Source: Margaritifera margaritifera (taxonomy: Eukaryota > Mollusca > Bivalvia > Unionida > Margaritiferidae). From it: a DNA stretch of 64,000 nt. Of the stretch, positions 50,979-63,439 are shown piece after piece. How positions within the stretch are numbered: the stretch's first letter is position 1; every line of letters starts with the position of its first letter. A model generated the notes under the pieces. That model was not told the DNA's origin. It did not search any database and was given only the letters and a program-made list of their open reading frames with translations. Both the position numbers and the translations under genes were made by a program. The DNA is taken from the NCBI GenBank assembly GCA_029931535.1, contig JAQPZY010001665.1, positions 3,431,501-3,495,500 of the forward strand. Reading direction: 5' to 3'.

Positions 50979-53100
50979 TCTCACAAAACAAAATCTGCAC
51001 AGTTTTAATGCAAATATATACTGTCAAGCTGAAAGAGCCATATGGACAAATGTCGAGTCGATCAACTGGTAGAAATGAACGAATAACGCCTTAAGTTATG
51101 ATATCTTCATACCCATATTAAATTCGATGGAAAAATGATAGGTATATAATAAGGCATTGATCGTCTGTAACGGTAATTATGTTTGGGTTTTCATTGTTAT
51201 TTCTGATTGTATCCTCAAAAAGAACATGCTTTCTTCTGGCATGCAGCTGTCCTTAAAATCCTGATGTTACAATGACTTTTATATGGGAATTCTCTTCAGA
51301 ATGTTTTTCATTCTTGCATCGAAGTAGGAATACGCACTGCATCATATTGCAAATCATTTACGTCTAGGGAAAGAAGCCTGTGCTATCAATAAATATTTCC
51401 AAGAACCAAATCCAATCTCAGAAATTCCCAAAAGTTTAGAAAGGATTTTAGTTTGAAACCTAAAACGCATGCTTGATTTTATTACCTCGGACCTTGACCT
51501 CTGTGTTCATTATGTTCAAAAACTGAAATGCATGCATCGTGAATAAACTTTTTTCACACGGTTCCAAAGTTTGTGGATTTCGTGCGTGTTACAAACGATC
51601 AATGTAAAGACACAAAGAACCGCAACTTTTATATGGAAATAACAGGTCGTCTTTCGAAATGTGCGAAATTTAGGGTCAATGAAAATGTCCTAGGACCGTG
51701 AATGTTTTGGTTTAATAGAGTGCGAAGCAGCTTCCTTATTTTCTCTGTGTAAGAAATCGAGGGTTGGGGGGTGGGGTGGACTTGAACATGTTTAAAAAAA
51801 GCAAGTGGGTATTAGGGTTTTTTTTTCTTATGTCATAACAGAGTGAAATCGTCGAAAAAGTAGATGCATCAAACAGGTTATTACTATCTATTACGTACCA
51901 GACAATAATAGTAGAGCGAGAATCATTCCTTTAAACTACGTTACTTAACTGTGATATAAAATATCTTAAGCATAAAAACATTCAGAGCACATAAAGAAAA
52001 GTCCTGTAAAGTTACTAATCCGTGGTCTGGTAAGTACAGTCGAAACTCTTCCTGGCTTTTCTACAAAAAAACATAAGCGGAAAGCCCGAGCTTGTTCCCA
52101 CTGCATTAATATGGTGATTGCGGATCAAGGAATCGATTTTTGTTGGAGTATATATGTTGTAACTAACAACCCAGCATTACTATTAGAAATTATATCATAT
52201 TTTGTAATTGCAATATATTATGATTTTGGGTACTGATATGAACTTTTCTTCGTTTAGAGATTTCAAAGATGGTGCCGAGTTGCTACTCCTCGTGCGCATC
52301 ATATGGGCATATTTGAATGCTTTCTTCGCCAATATTATTTCCTGCAAATTATTCATGTGGAATTTACTTGAAATTGAATCTGCTTACTTGTAATAAAGAG
52401 TAAGTCACATGCATATAATGTATGGAGACATGCTCCAACAAGTCCGAGAAGGCGGTCTGGTTACTTTCCCTGATAGCGAGTAAATACAACAGAAAAAATG
52501 ACCCTGAGACTATTGAGTAAGATGGCAACGGCCGCTAGGTAACACGCAAGCTTTACATTCAGGTTAAAAACGAGCGATGACATTTAGTGTGAAGCATGTG
52601 AAGGCTTCAGCTTAAAATTCACCAGACCTAATTAAAGCAACTGAGCGTGCAATGCATGGATACCATAGGTACAATTGTTAGCGCAACTGATGAGCATTGA
52701 GCTGAGGGACAAATGTGAAGCGAACACTATTGTATCTGAAACAAAACTGACCAAAGCTACATTGTATTACATTTGACAGTTTTCAGAGGTGTGACATAAA
52801 TAGTCTACGAGTTTAACGTGAAACCAGTAATGTTGATATCTAGAGATAACGCCTATTTATTTACAAATTTGAACGGAGAAAAGGTGTTGTCAAAGCTTTT
52901 TGTGTTGAAAAATAACTTCTAAGAGAATAAAAGCGTTATTTTGGTGACTTAAAACAAAACGTTATATTCCATATTTCATAAACGAATCAAACATACATAT
53001 TGCTTTCAATAATGATATCATTGACACAAGGAGCATCAGAAATAAAGGCAGGATGGTTAAAATAGTACAGTATTAGGAAGGAATACATTACGTATTTTAA
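50460..53100. other. Non-coding stretch with one (AT)n array
   Basis: A minus-strand frame at 50520-50744 (74 codons, SNAILSEVEFPYLLDSI) is protein-like but unrecognised. (AT)n lies at 50901-50974. The remainder shows no gene, domain or repeat that I can support. Confidence 0.5.
50901..50974. repeat. (AT)n microsatellite
   Basis: About 73 bases of AT. Confidence 0.96.
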
Positions 53101-53118
53101 GTAGGTAAATAAACACAT

Positions 53119-53830
53119 TTGTATTCAGCTAAATGTATAGTACAATTTCAAGATGTCGTAAACTTTACAAGGTCAGTTTACAATGATTCAACACAGAGAT
53201 ACATAGTTTTCAGAACAAAGTTCGATTTAAAACAAGACATGGTGACTCAGTATATGAAATCATTCATGCGTTTAAGGGGATTAAAAAATGTTGCCAATTG
53301 CAGAAAATAAAAGTTCGTGATGTAGATGGAAACTCCTGTTGGCGAGATAGACAAAACGAATGGTGCAAGATTTTCAATGATATTTAATTAAGGTTTACAA
53401 TAGAGACAGATGCATTTAAAAGTTAAATAGATATAAACACTCTATTCAAGTTCTTTGATCCAGATGGATCTAATGAAGAGCGAAACACACACGACATATT
53501 ATAGAAGAGTAAAATATATCATCTAAAAGCTGCAGAGATCAATGAAAACAAAGCAAAGATATTGGAATACTAGAATACAAGATTGAGAGAACTAGGTTTG
53601 GTGACTATGACATTTAACAGCCCGGGTGATATTTTTGCTCTATATGCACCTACTCATAGTGTTATTAGTACACGCGTATCTACTAATCCAGGAAACACGG
53701 CAAATGCCAAAAAGCCTAAACAGCATAAACTTAATGATTTTTACCAAGCATTTAATGATAAAGTAAATAAATTAGACGGCACAAATCAAATGCGCCTCTT
53801 TAAAAATTTCTCTCTGGCGCCGCTCTAACA
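53119..53830 (+). pseudogene. Relic of the same element gene as at 12289, third copy, diverged
   Basis: The frame 53119-53310 (VYNDSTQRYIVFRTKFD) is followed by a segment at 53445-53600 whose FFDPDGSNEERNTHD and INENKAKILEY parts align with VFDTKSVNEEKITHT and LNDNRAKAFDY at 12380-12480. It ends with a relatively intact 81-codon frame 53583-53828 (LVTMTFNSPGDIFALYAPTH; KQHKLNDFYQAFNDKVNKL) that has no counterpart seen elsewhere. Frames change between the parts. It is outside the tandem duplication and more divergent, so it comes from another element insertion. Family unknown. Confidence 0.45.
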
Positions 53831-54104
53831 AATTGGGCCACTTCTGAGAGGTAAATGAAAACTAGAAAGAAACAAGCAAAGAAGAAAATAAATAAAATTG
53901 TTTTGAACAATCTGAATTTTGTTGGGTCTCTTTATTTTTAAAGTACTATACTGCTAAGTTTAAGATAAAGATGCCATGAGCAACTGCTGTTCAGTTTCTT
54001 ATGAAGCAATGATTCTACTACACAGAGGTAGATACTAAGCGATAGCAACAAGATGTCAACGATAAGTAGTAAAATTAATAAATAGTTCACTTTTCAGACA
54101 CCAG

Positions 54105-54318
54105 GACAACGTTCTCCTCTATGATATTTTGAACATAAAGTTGTCCATAAAATATAGATAATGTTCTCCACTAAGATATTTTGAACATAAATTTATCCAT
54201 TCAGTATACACAATATTCTCCACTACAATATTTTGAACATAAATTTTCCGTTAAATATACACAATTATCTCCACCATAATATCTAGGACATACATTTGTC
54301 CATTAAATAGACAATCTG
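54105..54318. repeat. Tandem repeat of about 55-60 bp, 4 diverged copies
   Basis: Units with GTTCTCCACTA-GATATTTTGAACATAAA-TTTGTCCATTAAATATA recur from 54113, 54172, 54210 and 54267 with indels. Confidence 0.85.
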
Positions 54319-55766
54319 TCAAAAGTTCCTAACTGAGCAACCCTTAGTTCACATATAATGTGGAGTTTGGAGTTGCTAAACTGAGCAGTTTCCAATGTTC
54401 AAGCCCATGATCGACGGTTGTTTTTTGTATGAAATAGAAATCTATCAAGTTACTTTCTACATGTTTCATTTGTATATTAAATGAGACATTAGAAGAACCA
54501 ATGCGTAAATTTTTATATATGTTTACAAACACGGGGACAGAAAAGCCCCTTATTCAATATAGTCCTTGTTCAATGTATTTATTATTTATTTATTTACGTG
54601 TTGGGGAAAAGCCTACGTAAGAAAAGATTGATCGATTTTAAATATCATTATGAGAAAGTACTCTCATCATACCTACTACTATCAAGACTTTTTTCATAAC
54701 CATACTGTTTTAAAACTCTTATACAATACTAACAGATTACTTTTGTCTAAATTAACTTTGCAGGTATATTTCAACCAACATCCACTATACAGCCAAGATT
54801 CTTTTTGTTTCAGACTACCTACTTTCTACGCACTATACTTGTTCCTTTTCAGTATTTATTACAAGATCCAGTGGTATGCAATATTCATATAATAGATATA
54901 ACAAATTTTCTGGCGTTTCAGAGATGTAATAATATCCTCGAATTAAATTATGTTTGTCTTCGTAAAACACGTATGATCGGATGCAATCTTAAAAGTTCAA
55001 AAATTATTAAACAAAATGTATAGACTGGTTTAATGATAACGCAACCTAATTAGGTTACTGGTACCTACCTAAATATGCATTCAAACATGCATGCCAAAAT
55101 GTCTCTTGTATACATCAAGTGGTTGTTGCTTAATCATGCTAAAAAGTTTCTTCAAAGAAAGTATCAGTCCAAAAAATTCACAAATGTGCAAATATGCAAA
55201 AAAAAAGGTAAAAGAAAAATGTTTTAATGGCCTAACATTCTAATCAAATTATTTGCATATGAATACAAATAAGCCTACCACATGTTTTTAATTTATATGT
55301 ATCTACTCCAAATGTGTAAACTAATTTAACAATTGCTGTAATAGTCTCAACATCTATTCAGGTCATCTAAATATACATACTAATTTACCGACTAAATTTT
55401 ATTTGTCTATCATAAGTGGATTTCACTTTATCATACTAACAAATATTTAGTTCAAAAAGTTCAAAAATGTGAAAACAAATGGCCTGGAAATCTAATAAGG
55501 TCATCTATTATGAATACAAATAATCTAGCAACTTTCTTTGCTTACGCTGAGTGATGTTTGTGTAATCTTGTTAACAAGTTTATAGGGACGAAGGGAGGGT
55601 TGGACATAATCAAATGAATCAGTCTCGCTTCAAGCAGTTGGTGTGTTTGTGTGTGTGTGTGTGAATATACAAATCAGCCATAATTCTTTAAGTGTTATGA
55701 AAATAGATCGTTATTCAAATTAACCCCTAGTCTTCACAAACACTCATATAAATCCCTCTCTCTATC

Positions 55767-55769
<3 letters not shown>

Positions 55770-55832
<63 letters not shown>

Positions 55833-55833
55833 T
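55770..55833. repeat. (AT)n microsatellite
   Basis: About 60 bases of AT with one ACAT interruption. Confidence 0.95.
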
Positions 55834-56044
55834 AAGAGGAGACACAATGCTCTGTCTGAGTCAAATTTACAATCACCCATTTATTTGTCACATGACCTTT
55901 CTTTGTCATACACATATCTTTTAATCTGCAGCACATATATCCAGTAATTCAATTTAAGTCTAAGACATTTCTAATAAACAGAATCAAAAGCTTTAACACA
56001 GTTTTGTACGCAATTTGCTGCAATATTTGCATCCAATCCTTTAA

Positions 56045-56045
<1 letters not shown>

Positions 56046-56098
<53 letters not shown>

Positions 56099-56213
56099 GT
56101 ATATGTATGTATGTATGTATGTATGTATCTATATATATATATATATGTATGTATGTATGTATGTATCTATCTATCTATCTATCTATATCTATATATATAT
56201 ATATATCTATATC
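56046..56213. repeat. Compound (AT)n(GTAT)n(CTAT)n microsatellite
   Basis: AT array, then GTAT units, AT, GTAT, CTAT, AT: a layered array of about 165 bases. Confidence 0.95.
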
Positions 56214-56410
56214 ACAACTTTGTTGGGCTGATGGCAGCATAAAGTAGATATGTAGTTTACCCGTTTTAGACAGTTTTTTAATTTTGTCTTCTTACCTTCT
56301 TCTATTGTTTATGTTATGTTTTTTTATTTCCCCGTCTTTGAAACACGCAGGAGTCAAGAAATTCTCTTGGATTTTATGTTTAGTGTTTGTTTTGTGGATA
56401 TAAATAGCTC

Positions 56411-56438
56411 CTGACGAAGAGCTTGTTTAGCTAGAAAC
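56411..56438 (+). other. Hammerhead-like core string CTGACGA-hairpin-GAAAC
   Basis: CTGACGA, then AGAGCTTGTTTAGCTA (possible AGCT/AGCT stem), then GAAAC. It fits the CUGANGA...GAAA core. The second core strand was not located. Confidence 0.3.
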
Positions 56439-56482
56439 GTTGGGAAACTGTTTTGTATTTGCACCGTTATCAATTTTGTGTC

Positions 56483-56483
<1 letters not shown>

Positions 56484-56565
<82 letters not shown>

Positions 56566-56566
56566 T
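56484..56566. repeat. (AT)n microsatellite
   Basis: About 80 bases of AT with one C. Confidence 0.95.
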
Positions 56567-56617
56567 CCCTATGTAATTGCTATGAGTTGAATGAGTTGAA
56601 AGACTCAGTCTCTAATA

Positions 56618-56812
56618 CTTTGAATTTCAACATATATATGTCATCCTAATAATAAGTACATACAGACTAATGACTGAATTCCCTTTCTATGGTCATACTC
56701 TTGTCAAACCTATGACAAACTTCAACGTGTATATGCTATCCTAATAATGAATACATAGAGACTAATGACTGAATTCCCTATATATAGTCATACCCTTGAC
56801 CTTTCCTTATAA
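56618..56812. repeat. Tandem duplication of about 100 bp, 2 copies
   Basis: GACTAATGACTGAATTCCCT occurs at 56666 and 56760; flanking CTATCCTAATAATGAATACA-type sequence and GTCATAC-CTTG follow in both. Confidence 0.88.
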
Positions 56813-56935
56813 ACGCTTAAACTAAGTAATAGTAGATTTCATTAGGAAAGATTACCTTTACAGCATAAATGCATCCATTGTTAATAGTGTCTGTTAGAAA
56901 CTTATTGGCATGGATACAAATCTTCACTGGCAGCA

Positions 56936-57020
56936 GAAGCAGTAGTAGTAGCAGTAGTAGTAGTGGTAGTAGTAGTGTTGATGATGGTAATCCTTGTAGT
57001 AGCAGCAGCAGTAGTTATTA
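56936..57020. repeat. (AGT/AGC)n trinucleotide tract
   Basis: Imperfect AGT and AGC units over about 85 bases. A related ACT/GCT tract is at 58264-58326 on the same strand, in inverted sense. Confidence 0.88.
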
Positions 57021-57131
57021 TTTGTGTTGATGTTGTTTAGCAAATAATGGTGGAGGGAATGGGGGAACATATTTAAAATAGTCTGCACTGATATGAAATC
57101 AAAACTCAATTCAATTAAGAAATATAGCACC

Positions 57132-57133
<2 letters not shown>

Positions 57134-57175
<42 letters not shown>
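57134..57175. repeat. (GT)n microsatellite
   Basis: About 42 bases of GT. Confidence 0.95.
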
Positions 57176-57179
57176 GTAT

Positions 57180-58240
57180 ACATGACATTTGAAACGAAAT
57201 GCAAATAAGATGGAACTAAGCCTCTGCATATAAATAGGTACGCGTCTGTGGAATATAGTTCGTGTTCCTACGTGTGAAATTTTCCAACCTTTGAGATAAT
57301 GCACACTTAAAGTGCAAGATCATGATCCATTTACTTGACCCGGTGTCAGTCGGTCTCACTAAATATATGTCAAGTTGTAGGTCAATCTATCTATCTATCT
57401 GTCTGTGAAATGGGCCAAACTCCAAAAAATTGCTGTTACGATATAATTGGAGTCAATTAAATCAATGAAATGGCACATTCAATAATATTTGTATCATTCT
57501 AATACGAATAGGGTACAATCATTATTTGTCGTACATACCAAAATTACCTAATATGAAAGTGTTTGATACATATATAATCATTAATATATTATTGACCGTC
57601 AGTGAAAGAAATAAAATAAAGAAAAAATAAACACAATTTTACCAAAACAACCATATCAGATTATGCACAAGTAAATAGAGAATAGGAAAACGATAAACTT
57701 ATTTCATCTAGGTATTGGCGAAACATTGAAATCGAAATTTCTGATTCCCAGTTTGTCATTGGATTGTATTATACAGATAGCACCAACTTAATTTTTATGA
57801 GGCACCTAAAGTGATATTTATATTTAACCACTGAATAAAAATTTCTTAACGTGAATGGTACCTGTTGCGAGGTTATGATATTACTGCTATAAAATATACC
57901 TTCAACGAGCTGGCAGCAGACAAACAGTAGGAGCAGCAACAATAACAACAACATCAGCAGTCATAGCGTAGGTGCTGCTTTTTATTTTCGAAATAAGGGG
58001 TAAAGTGGAAGAGATTTGACTGAAACGTATGAAATTAAAGATCATTTGCAGAAACTATAAGACTGCTTACTAATGTTTGCATTTTCAGAACGATTTGTAT
58101 ACATTCGAGAAGAAAAGGAGATGAAACGAAATCCGTCAGAGATAATAATTCTATGAGCGTCTGTGGAATATAATTCGTGTTCATCCGTTTGATGTTTCCC
58201 ACATTTTGAGATAACGCTCCTGGAACGTGCCAGAGATTGA
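57180..58240. repeat. Local segmental duplication, copy 1
   Basis: Matches 58885-60085 in order and orientation: GTCTGTGGAATATAGTTCGT at 57247 (58952), AATTTTCCAACCTTTGAGAT (58990), the ATCT tract (59092), the GAATAGGGTACAATCA part (59270-59360), TTATTTCATCTAGGTATTGG (59547), and TTTGCATTTTCAGAACGATT at 58075 (59940). No gene seen in either copy. Confidence 0.9.
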
Positions 58241-58798
58241 TCGATAAACCAGACATGGTCTGAGAGGTCTATACTATTGCTGCTACTACTGCTGCTGCTA
58301 CTACCACTACTACAACTACCACTACCAAAGAAAAAAATCATAAATAATTTGTCAGGTCAGAGCAGAGTTTCTAAACTTGTGTCTAAATAGGATAGTCAAA
58401 ATTTGTGTTAAATTAGAAGTAATTCTTTTGGAAAGATTTTGCGCTTTTCTATTGGGTGGAAACTGCACTTGTCGATCTTGAGGAATTTTAAGTAACTTAA
58501 ACTTTTTTGTCTGTGAGCCCTGAATCGTGCCATACACTTGTCGACCCTACCCTTTCTTCATTCAATGGTTCTCAGCTATTATATATTATTCATTTATTGT
58601 CATTATTAGGGGAGATATGAAGATTTGTGAATCCAACAATATCTGTTGGATAATACATATTTATTGCCTTTGTTATGCGGAGATATGAAGATTTGTTCAC
58701 CCAAGGCATGTCATGCTCCACGAGGGAACACCAAGACAATATTTATCTTCTGTCAATATCGTTCCCCAAGCAAGTGAAACAAGTGAAAGCTGAAATAA

Positions 58799-58800
<2 letters not shown>

Positions 58801-58875
<75 letters not shown>
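58801..58875. repeat. (AT)n microsatellite
   Basis: About 73 bases of AT. Confidence 0.96.
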
Positions 58876-58880
<5 letters not shown>

Positions 58881-58884
58881 TTAG

Positions 58885-59091
58885 TATGCATGACATGTAA
58901 AATGCAAATTAAATGAAACTAAGCTTCCGGAGATAAATAGGTAATAGGTAATCGTCTGTGAAATATAGTTCGTGTTTCCGCGTGTTTGAAATTTTCCAAA
59001 CTTTGAGATAATGCACACATAAAGTGCAAAATCCGGATCCATTTACTTGACCCCGTCTCGGTCTGTCTCACGAAATACACGACAAGTTCAA

Positions 59092-59139
<48 letters not shown>

Positions 59140-60085
59140 GATCTATCTATCTATCTATCTATCTGTGAAACCGGTCAAACCTTATAAATTTGCTGTTAAG
59201 ATATAAATGAGAGACAATCAAATCAATGAAATCGCACATTCAAGAATATTTGTATCATTCTAATACGAACAGGGTACAATCAATATTTGTATCATTCTAA
59301 TACCAATAGGGTACAATCAATATTTATATCATTCTAATACGAATAGGGTACAATCAATATTTGTCGTGCTTAATAAATTTACCTAAATTGAAAGTGTTTG
59401 ATACATATGTGTATAATCATTAATGCATTCTTTACTGTCAGTGGAAGAAATAAAATAATGGAAAAATAAACACAATATCACAAAAGCAACTGTTTCAGAT
59501 GTCTATAAGTAAATTTCAATGGTAGAGAATAGGAAAAGGATAAACTTATTTCATCTAGGTATTGGCGAACTCTTGAATATAAAATTTGTGATTTCAGTGT
59601 GTCATTGGTTTGCATTATACAAACAGAACACAATTAATTTTAATGAGGAAATTCAAATAATATAATCAATAAAGCACTGAATAAAATTACTTAAATGTGA
59701 ATGGTGCCTGATACGAGTTTATGATATTACAGCGATTAAACATACATTCAATGCGCTGGCAGCAGAAGCAACAGTTGCAGCAACAATAACAAGAATTGAA
59801 TCAGCAGTAATAGCGTAGGTACGGCATATTTGTTTTCCAAATAAGGAGTAATTGGGGAATAGGTTTGACAGTGAGACGTATGAAATTAAAGATCGTTTTA
59901 CTCTTGTTTACAAAAAAAAATACAAAACTGCGGACTAATGTTTGCATTTTAAGAACGATTTGTATAAATTTCAGAAGAAAAGGAAGTTGAAACAAAACCA
60001 CCGAGAGATAACAATTAGGTGAGTGTCTGTGGCATATAATTCGCTTTCTTCCGTGTTATGTTTCCCACCATTTGAGATATAGTAT
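58885..60085. repeat. Local segmental duplication, copy 2
   Basis: See 57180-58240. It contains an expanded (ATCT)n at 59092-59164 (only about five units in copy 1) and a three-unit local repeat (TATTTGTATCATTCTAATAC) at 59247-59360. Confidence 0.9.
59092..59164. repeat. (ATCT)n microsatellite
   Basis: About 18 ATCT units with one ATCG. Confidence 0.96.
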
Positions 60086-60147
60086 TTTTGGCTTTTCTTT
60101 ATATTTGGTAACTTGTTCCTCTCACATTATTAACTGAATGAGAATCT

Positions 60148-60189
<42 letters not shown>
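60148..60189. repeat. (TC)n microsatellite
   Basis: About 40 bases of TC. Confidence 0.95.
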
Positions 60190-60191
<2 letters not shown>

Positions 60192-60266
60192 GAAAGGGAA
60201 AGCAACTGAAATATTCATATATTCACCATGAATCTGTTTGATTAGTTATCTCCCTTCCTCCGAATC

Positions 60267-60269
<3 letters not shown>

Positions 60270-60328
<59 letters not shown>
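60270..60328. repeat. (AT)n microsatellite
   Basis: About 58 bases of AT. Confidence 0.96.
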
Positions 60329-60329
<1 letters not shown>

Positions 60330-61470
60330 TTGAATACTTACAATTCTCTCCGACCTAGATATCAAAATGAAGATTTGTCAGAGTGTATGTACCTGTAAGT
60401 ATACATAATTTCATTCAATTATTTGTATAGTTATTTGGATTCGCCTGCTCATTCGAAGAGGCAATTGACTCGGTGTTTATTATTTTAGGTTCTTCAGCTT
60501 TCGTGATGAATAAAATCCATCTATACAGCCATTTTGTTGTAGGACTAATTATGTAATGCAATTGTAATCCTAATATTTATTACCAGGGTATTTTTTTAAG
60601 AATAATATTTCAGAAATTATGTGAATATATGATTTGATAGGTTAAGGGAGACTGCATGATACGACCATACTAAATCAGACGTTTTCATCTGCCAGAAACA
60701 GTGTTCTAGCACGTATGTTCATATCATGGATTTGTATGCATAAATGACAAGTCAGCAGATAGAAGCGTAATAATATTGAATGTGTAATTAGTTTGTACTT
60801 CCGCTGTAACAAGGTATCAATTTGATTGACCTACCTAATTGAAATTCAAGCTTATTCCTTTAGAAATTGATACAGACTTATTATACAGGCAAGAATTTTT
60901 CAAAATACACTCAAGTTTGGATCTACATCACAGACTTCATTATACAACATTAAATGTTTAAGAATTTTTTTTATATGTTAGTTGTTAATAAATTGGGATT
61001 GCTAAAACAGTATTTTCCTTTTGGTCTTTTTAAATCCCGTGACAATGTTGTTGTCTGCTTGGATTTTTCCAGGCAAGAAAACAAAATGTTATATATTTCC
61101 TTGAGGTTTTGGCTCCTTACCAGACTTGCCAGAGATGTATTGTATTCAGTTTTGTATTACGTGTCAATGTTTCGCACAACTATTTTAAATGATAGAGCAC
61201 AGAGTCAAAGATCAGAAACGTTCTTGCGAAGACCGATTTCAAATCTTACTAAAATAAAAGCTACACTTCTGAATTTGTAAAAAATTAAAAATACAAATAA
61301 AATATCAACAAACCTGATTGATTTAAGAGACTGTGTTCAGGAACCCTAGTAGTAAGTACATTGGGATGGCGCAGGCGACTTTTTCACATGTTTCAGAACA
61401 TATAATCAACGAATAAGAAACTTTACAAAATACAAGAAATTTAATAAAAGTACTTAACTTCATCTCTTTT
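60330..61470. other. Stretch with one unrecognised frame
   Basis: A 108-codon plus-strand frame at 60954-61280 (VVCLDFSRQENKMLYISLRF) has mixed composition and no low complexity, but no splice signals or known domain. Upstream at 60367, ATGAAGATTTGTCAGAGTGT reaches a GTAAGTAT donor after nine codons plus one base; too short to call an exon. Confidence 0.35.
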
Positions 61471-61477
61471 GTTTAAA

Positions 61478-61645
61478 CGAATGATAGGGGCTTGCGTGTC
61501 ATTAAATATATTTGAACAAAACTCAGACTTACTTAAATAAACGAATGATAGGGGCTTGCGTGCCATTAAATATATTTGAACGAATGATAGGGGCTTGCGT
61601 GTCATTAAATATATTTGAACAAAACTCAGACTTACTTAAATAAAC
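61478..61645. repeat. Alternating 63/39-bp direct repeat, 3 copies
   Basis: CGAATGATAGGGGCTTGCGT starts at 61479, 61542 and 61581. The first and third units carry the extra ACAAAACTCAGACTTACTTA part that the middle one lacks. Confidence 0.92.
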
Positions 61646-61965
61646 CACACACCACTGAAAACTTAACGGTGACAATAGCTTTACATCAGGAAATGAGCAA
61701 TCTTGAATAACTGAGAACCGTCTGTTTGTCTATAGATCAATGGATAATAAAAACGGATAAAATACTCTACGATATGAAATTTAAATATAATTTAACTAAA
61801 TACAAGCTCCGGGATTAGGAAAAGGTTTTAAAATTGGGCATAATATGCAAATACAAATTTGCTATATGTGAACGCATGAAGTCACCTGGGACGTCAGAAA
61901 GAATCTAGGGAGAAGCTGGATCGCTGTAGGGTTCGTGCATGAGAGATGCGTGACACATTGGTGAA

Positions 61966-62012
61966 ATAAATAAATCAATAAATAAATCAATAAATAAATC
62001 AATAAATAAAAG
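61966..62012. repeat. 12-bp repeat (AATAAATCAATA)n
   Basis: About four units. Confidence 0.9.
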
Positions 62013-62047
62013 ATGCCATGTGAACACATAAATCAACATAGGAAATG

Positions 62048-62162
<115 letters not shown>

Positions 62163-62879
62163 AAACACTCCAGGGGGGAGCTGGCCTAATGAGGGACTTA
62201 CACCTAAAGAGCCACGTGACACGATACTAGTACAAATTTAAAAAATAACAAAATTCATAATCTATGGAGTGTCACAAGGGTAGAGAGAGTTGAAACTTGA
62301 GAAGAAAAAGAGGCGAGGACCCGTTATTAAAATCACAGCTTTAATTACAAGGGGAAAGAAAAAGAATAGACACAGACCATCTCCCTGATGAGCAATTTAT
62401 GACACCTAGCAAGACAATGAGGTTCAGACGCATCAAATTTTGATCTGGTACACCATTTAAACTAGATAACTGATCTATACATGCACTAGATACTGCTACT
62501 CAGATGATACACAAGAATTTCAATGAAGTATTGAAAAGTTTGTCACATGCTATTGTTGATTTTACTGTTTTTACAACAGTATGGCTGCAAGTTGCCTATT
62601 CAACAATATGAAATTATAATCTACGCATAACAAGAATAAGCTCATTCGGTTCACATATCATATATTAAATTATTGTGTTCACACAAATATATTAAATTAT
62701 ACTTTTCACATAACATATATGAAATTAATGTGTTCACACAACAGATGTGAAACTGTTATGTTCAAATTATACATACGAAAGTATGCTGTTCATATTACAT
62801 ACATGAAATTATGAAACTCTGCTGGTCAAATAACAGAGATGATATTATAAAATTATGGTGCTTACATAACGGACATGAA

Positions 62880-63100
62880 ACTATCTTATTGCATTTGAAT
62901 AGATTGGAAAAACAAGGAATTAACCCAAATACGACATTCATTCCTGTCTGCCAAAGAGCCCCAACTGAGGCGCACTTCCACGCAAACGAAGGCTGGTGTA
63001 TGTCATCCAAACCTTGATTCATCAGACCACAAAACTCTTGACTTGGTCGAACATGACTCTCATACACCCAGCATACCACAACGTGTTGCACAACTATGAT
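62880..63100 (-). pseudogene. Tc1/mariner-like transposase fragment
   Basis: On the minus strand near 63040-63005, one frame reads SRVLWSDESRFG, the hallmark block around the second catalytic aspartate of Tc1-type DDE transposases (usual xxVLWSDESRF). A stop follows at once, and the adjoining in-frame sequence (HTPAFVCVEVRLSWG) is only loosely like the family. Neither the rest of the transposase nor inverted repeats are visible. A chance match is possible. Confidence 0.45.
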
Positions 63101-63439
63101 ATCTGGGCCAAGCTCCACGGAATCAGCTAAAATAACCGTTTAATACAGAAACCAGAATCCTTTAGCTTTTTATGGCACAAAAACCGCTATACACGTTATG
63201 CATGCGTGCCCATGATAGACATAGTTTAGACGTTAGAAACTGTTTTACGTTAAGAACGTCTGTATCGGATTACACAATAACACAATTCCTAAGTGAATAT
63301 GTCTACAGAAAGTATAAATTACGGGTCATGTCACAACACCGTTAATACTTGTATCAACTGGAAAATAAATGAAGATGTCCGAATAAACAAAATGTAAGCA
63401 GAATTATCAATACAATACTGGGAGATTCATTAACGAGAA

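Noticed and set aside
60361..60400. Short ATG frame ending in a GTAAGTAT donor as a signal-peptide exon
   Set aside because: Only nine codons plus one base, with no hydrophobic core; not comparable to exon 1 of genes A and B.
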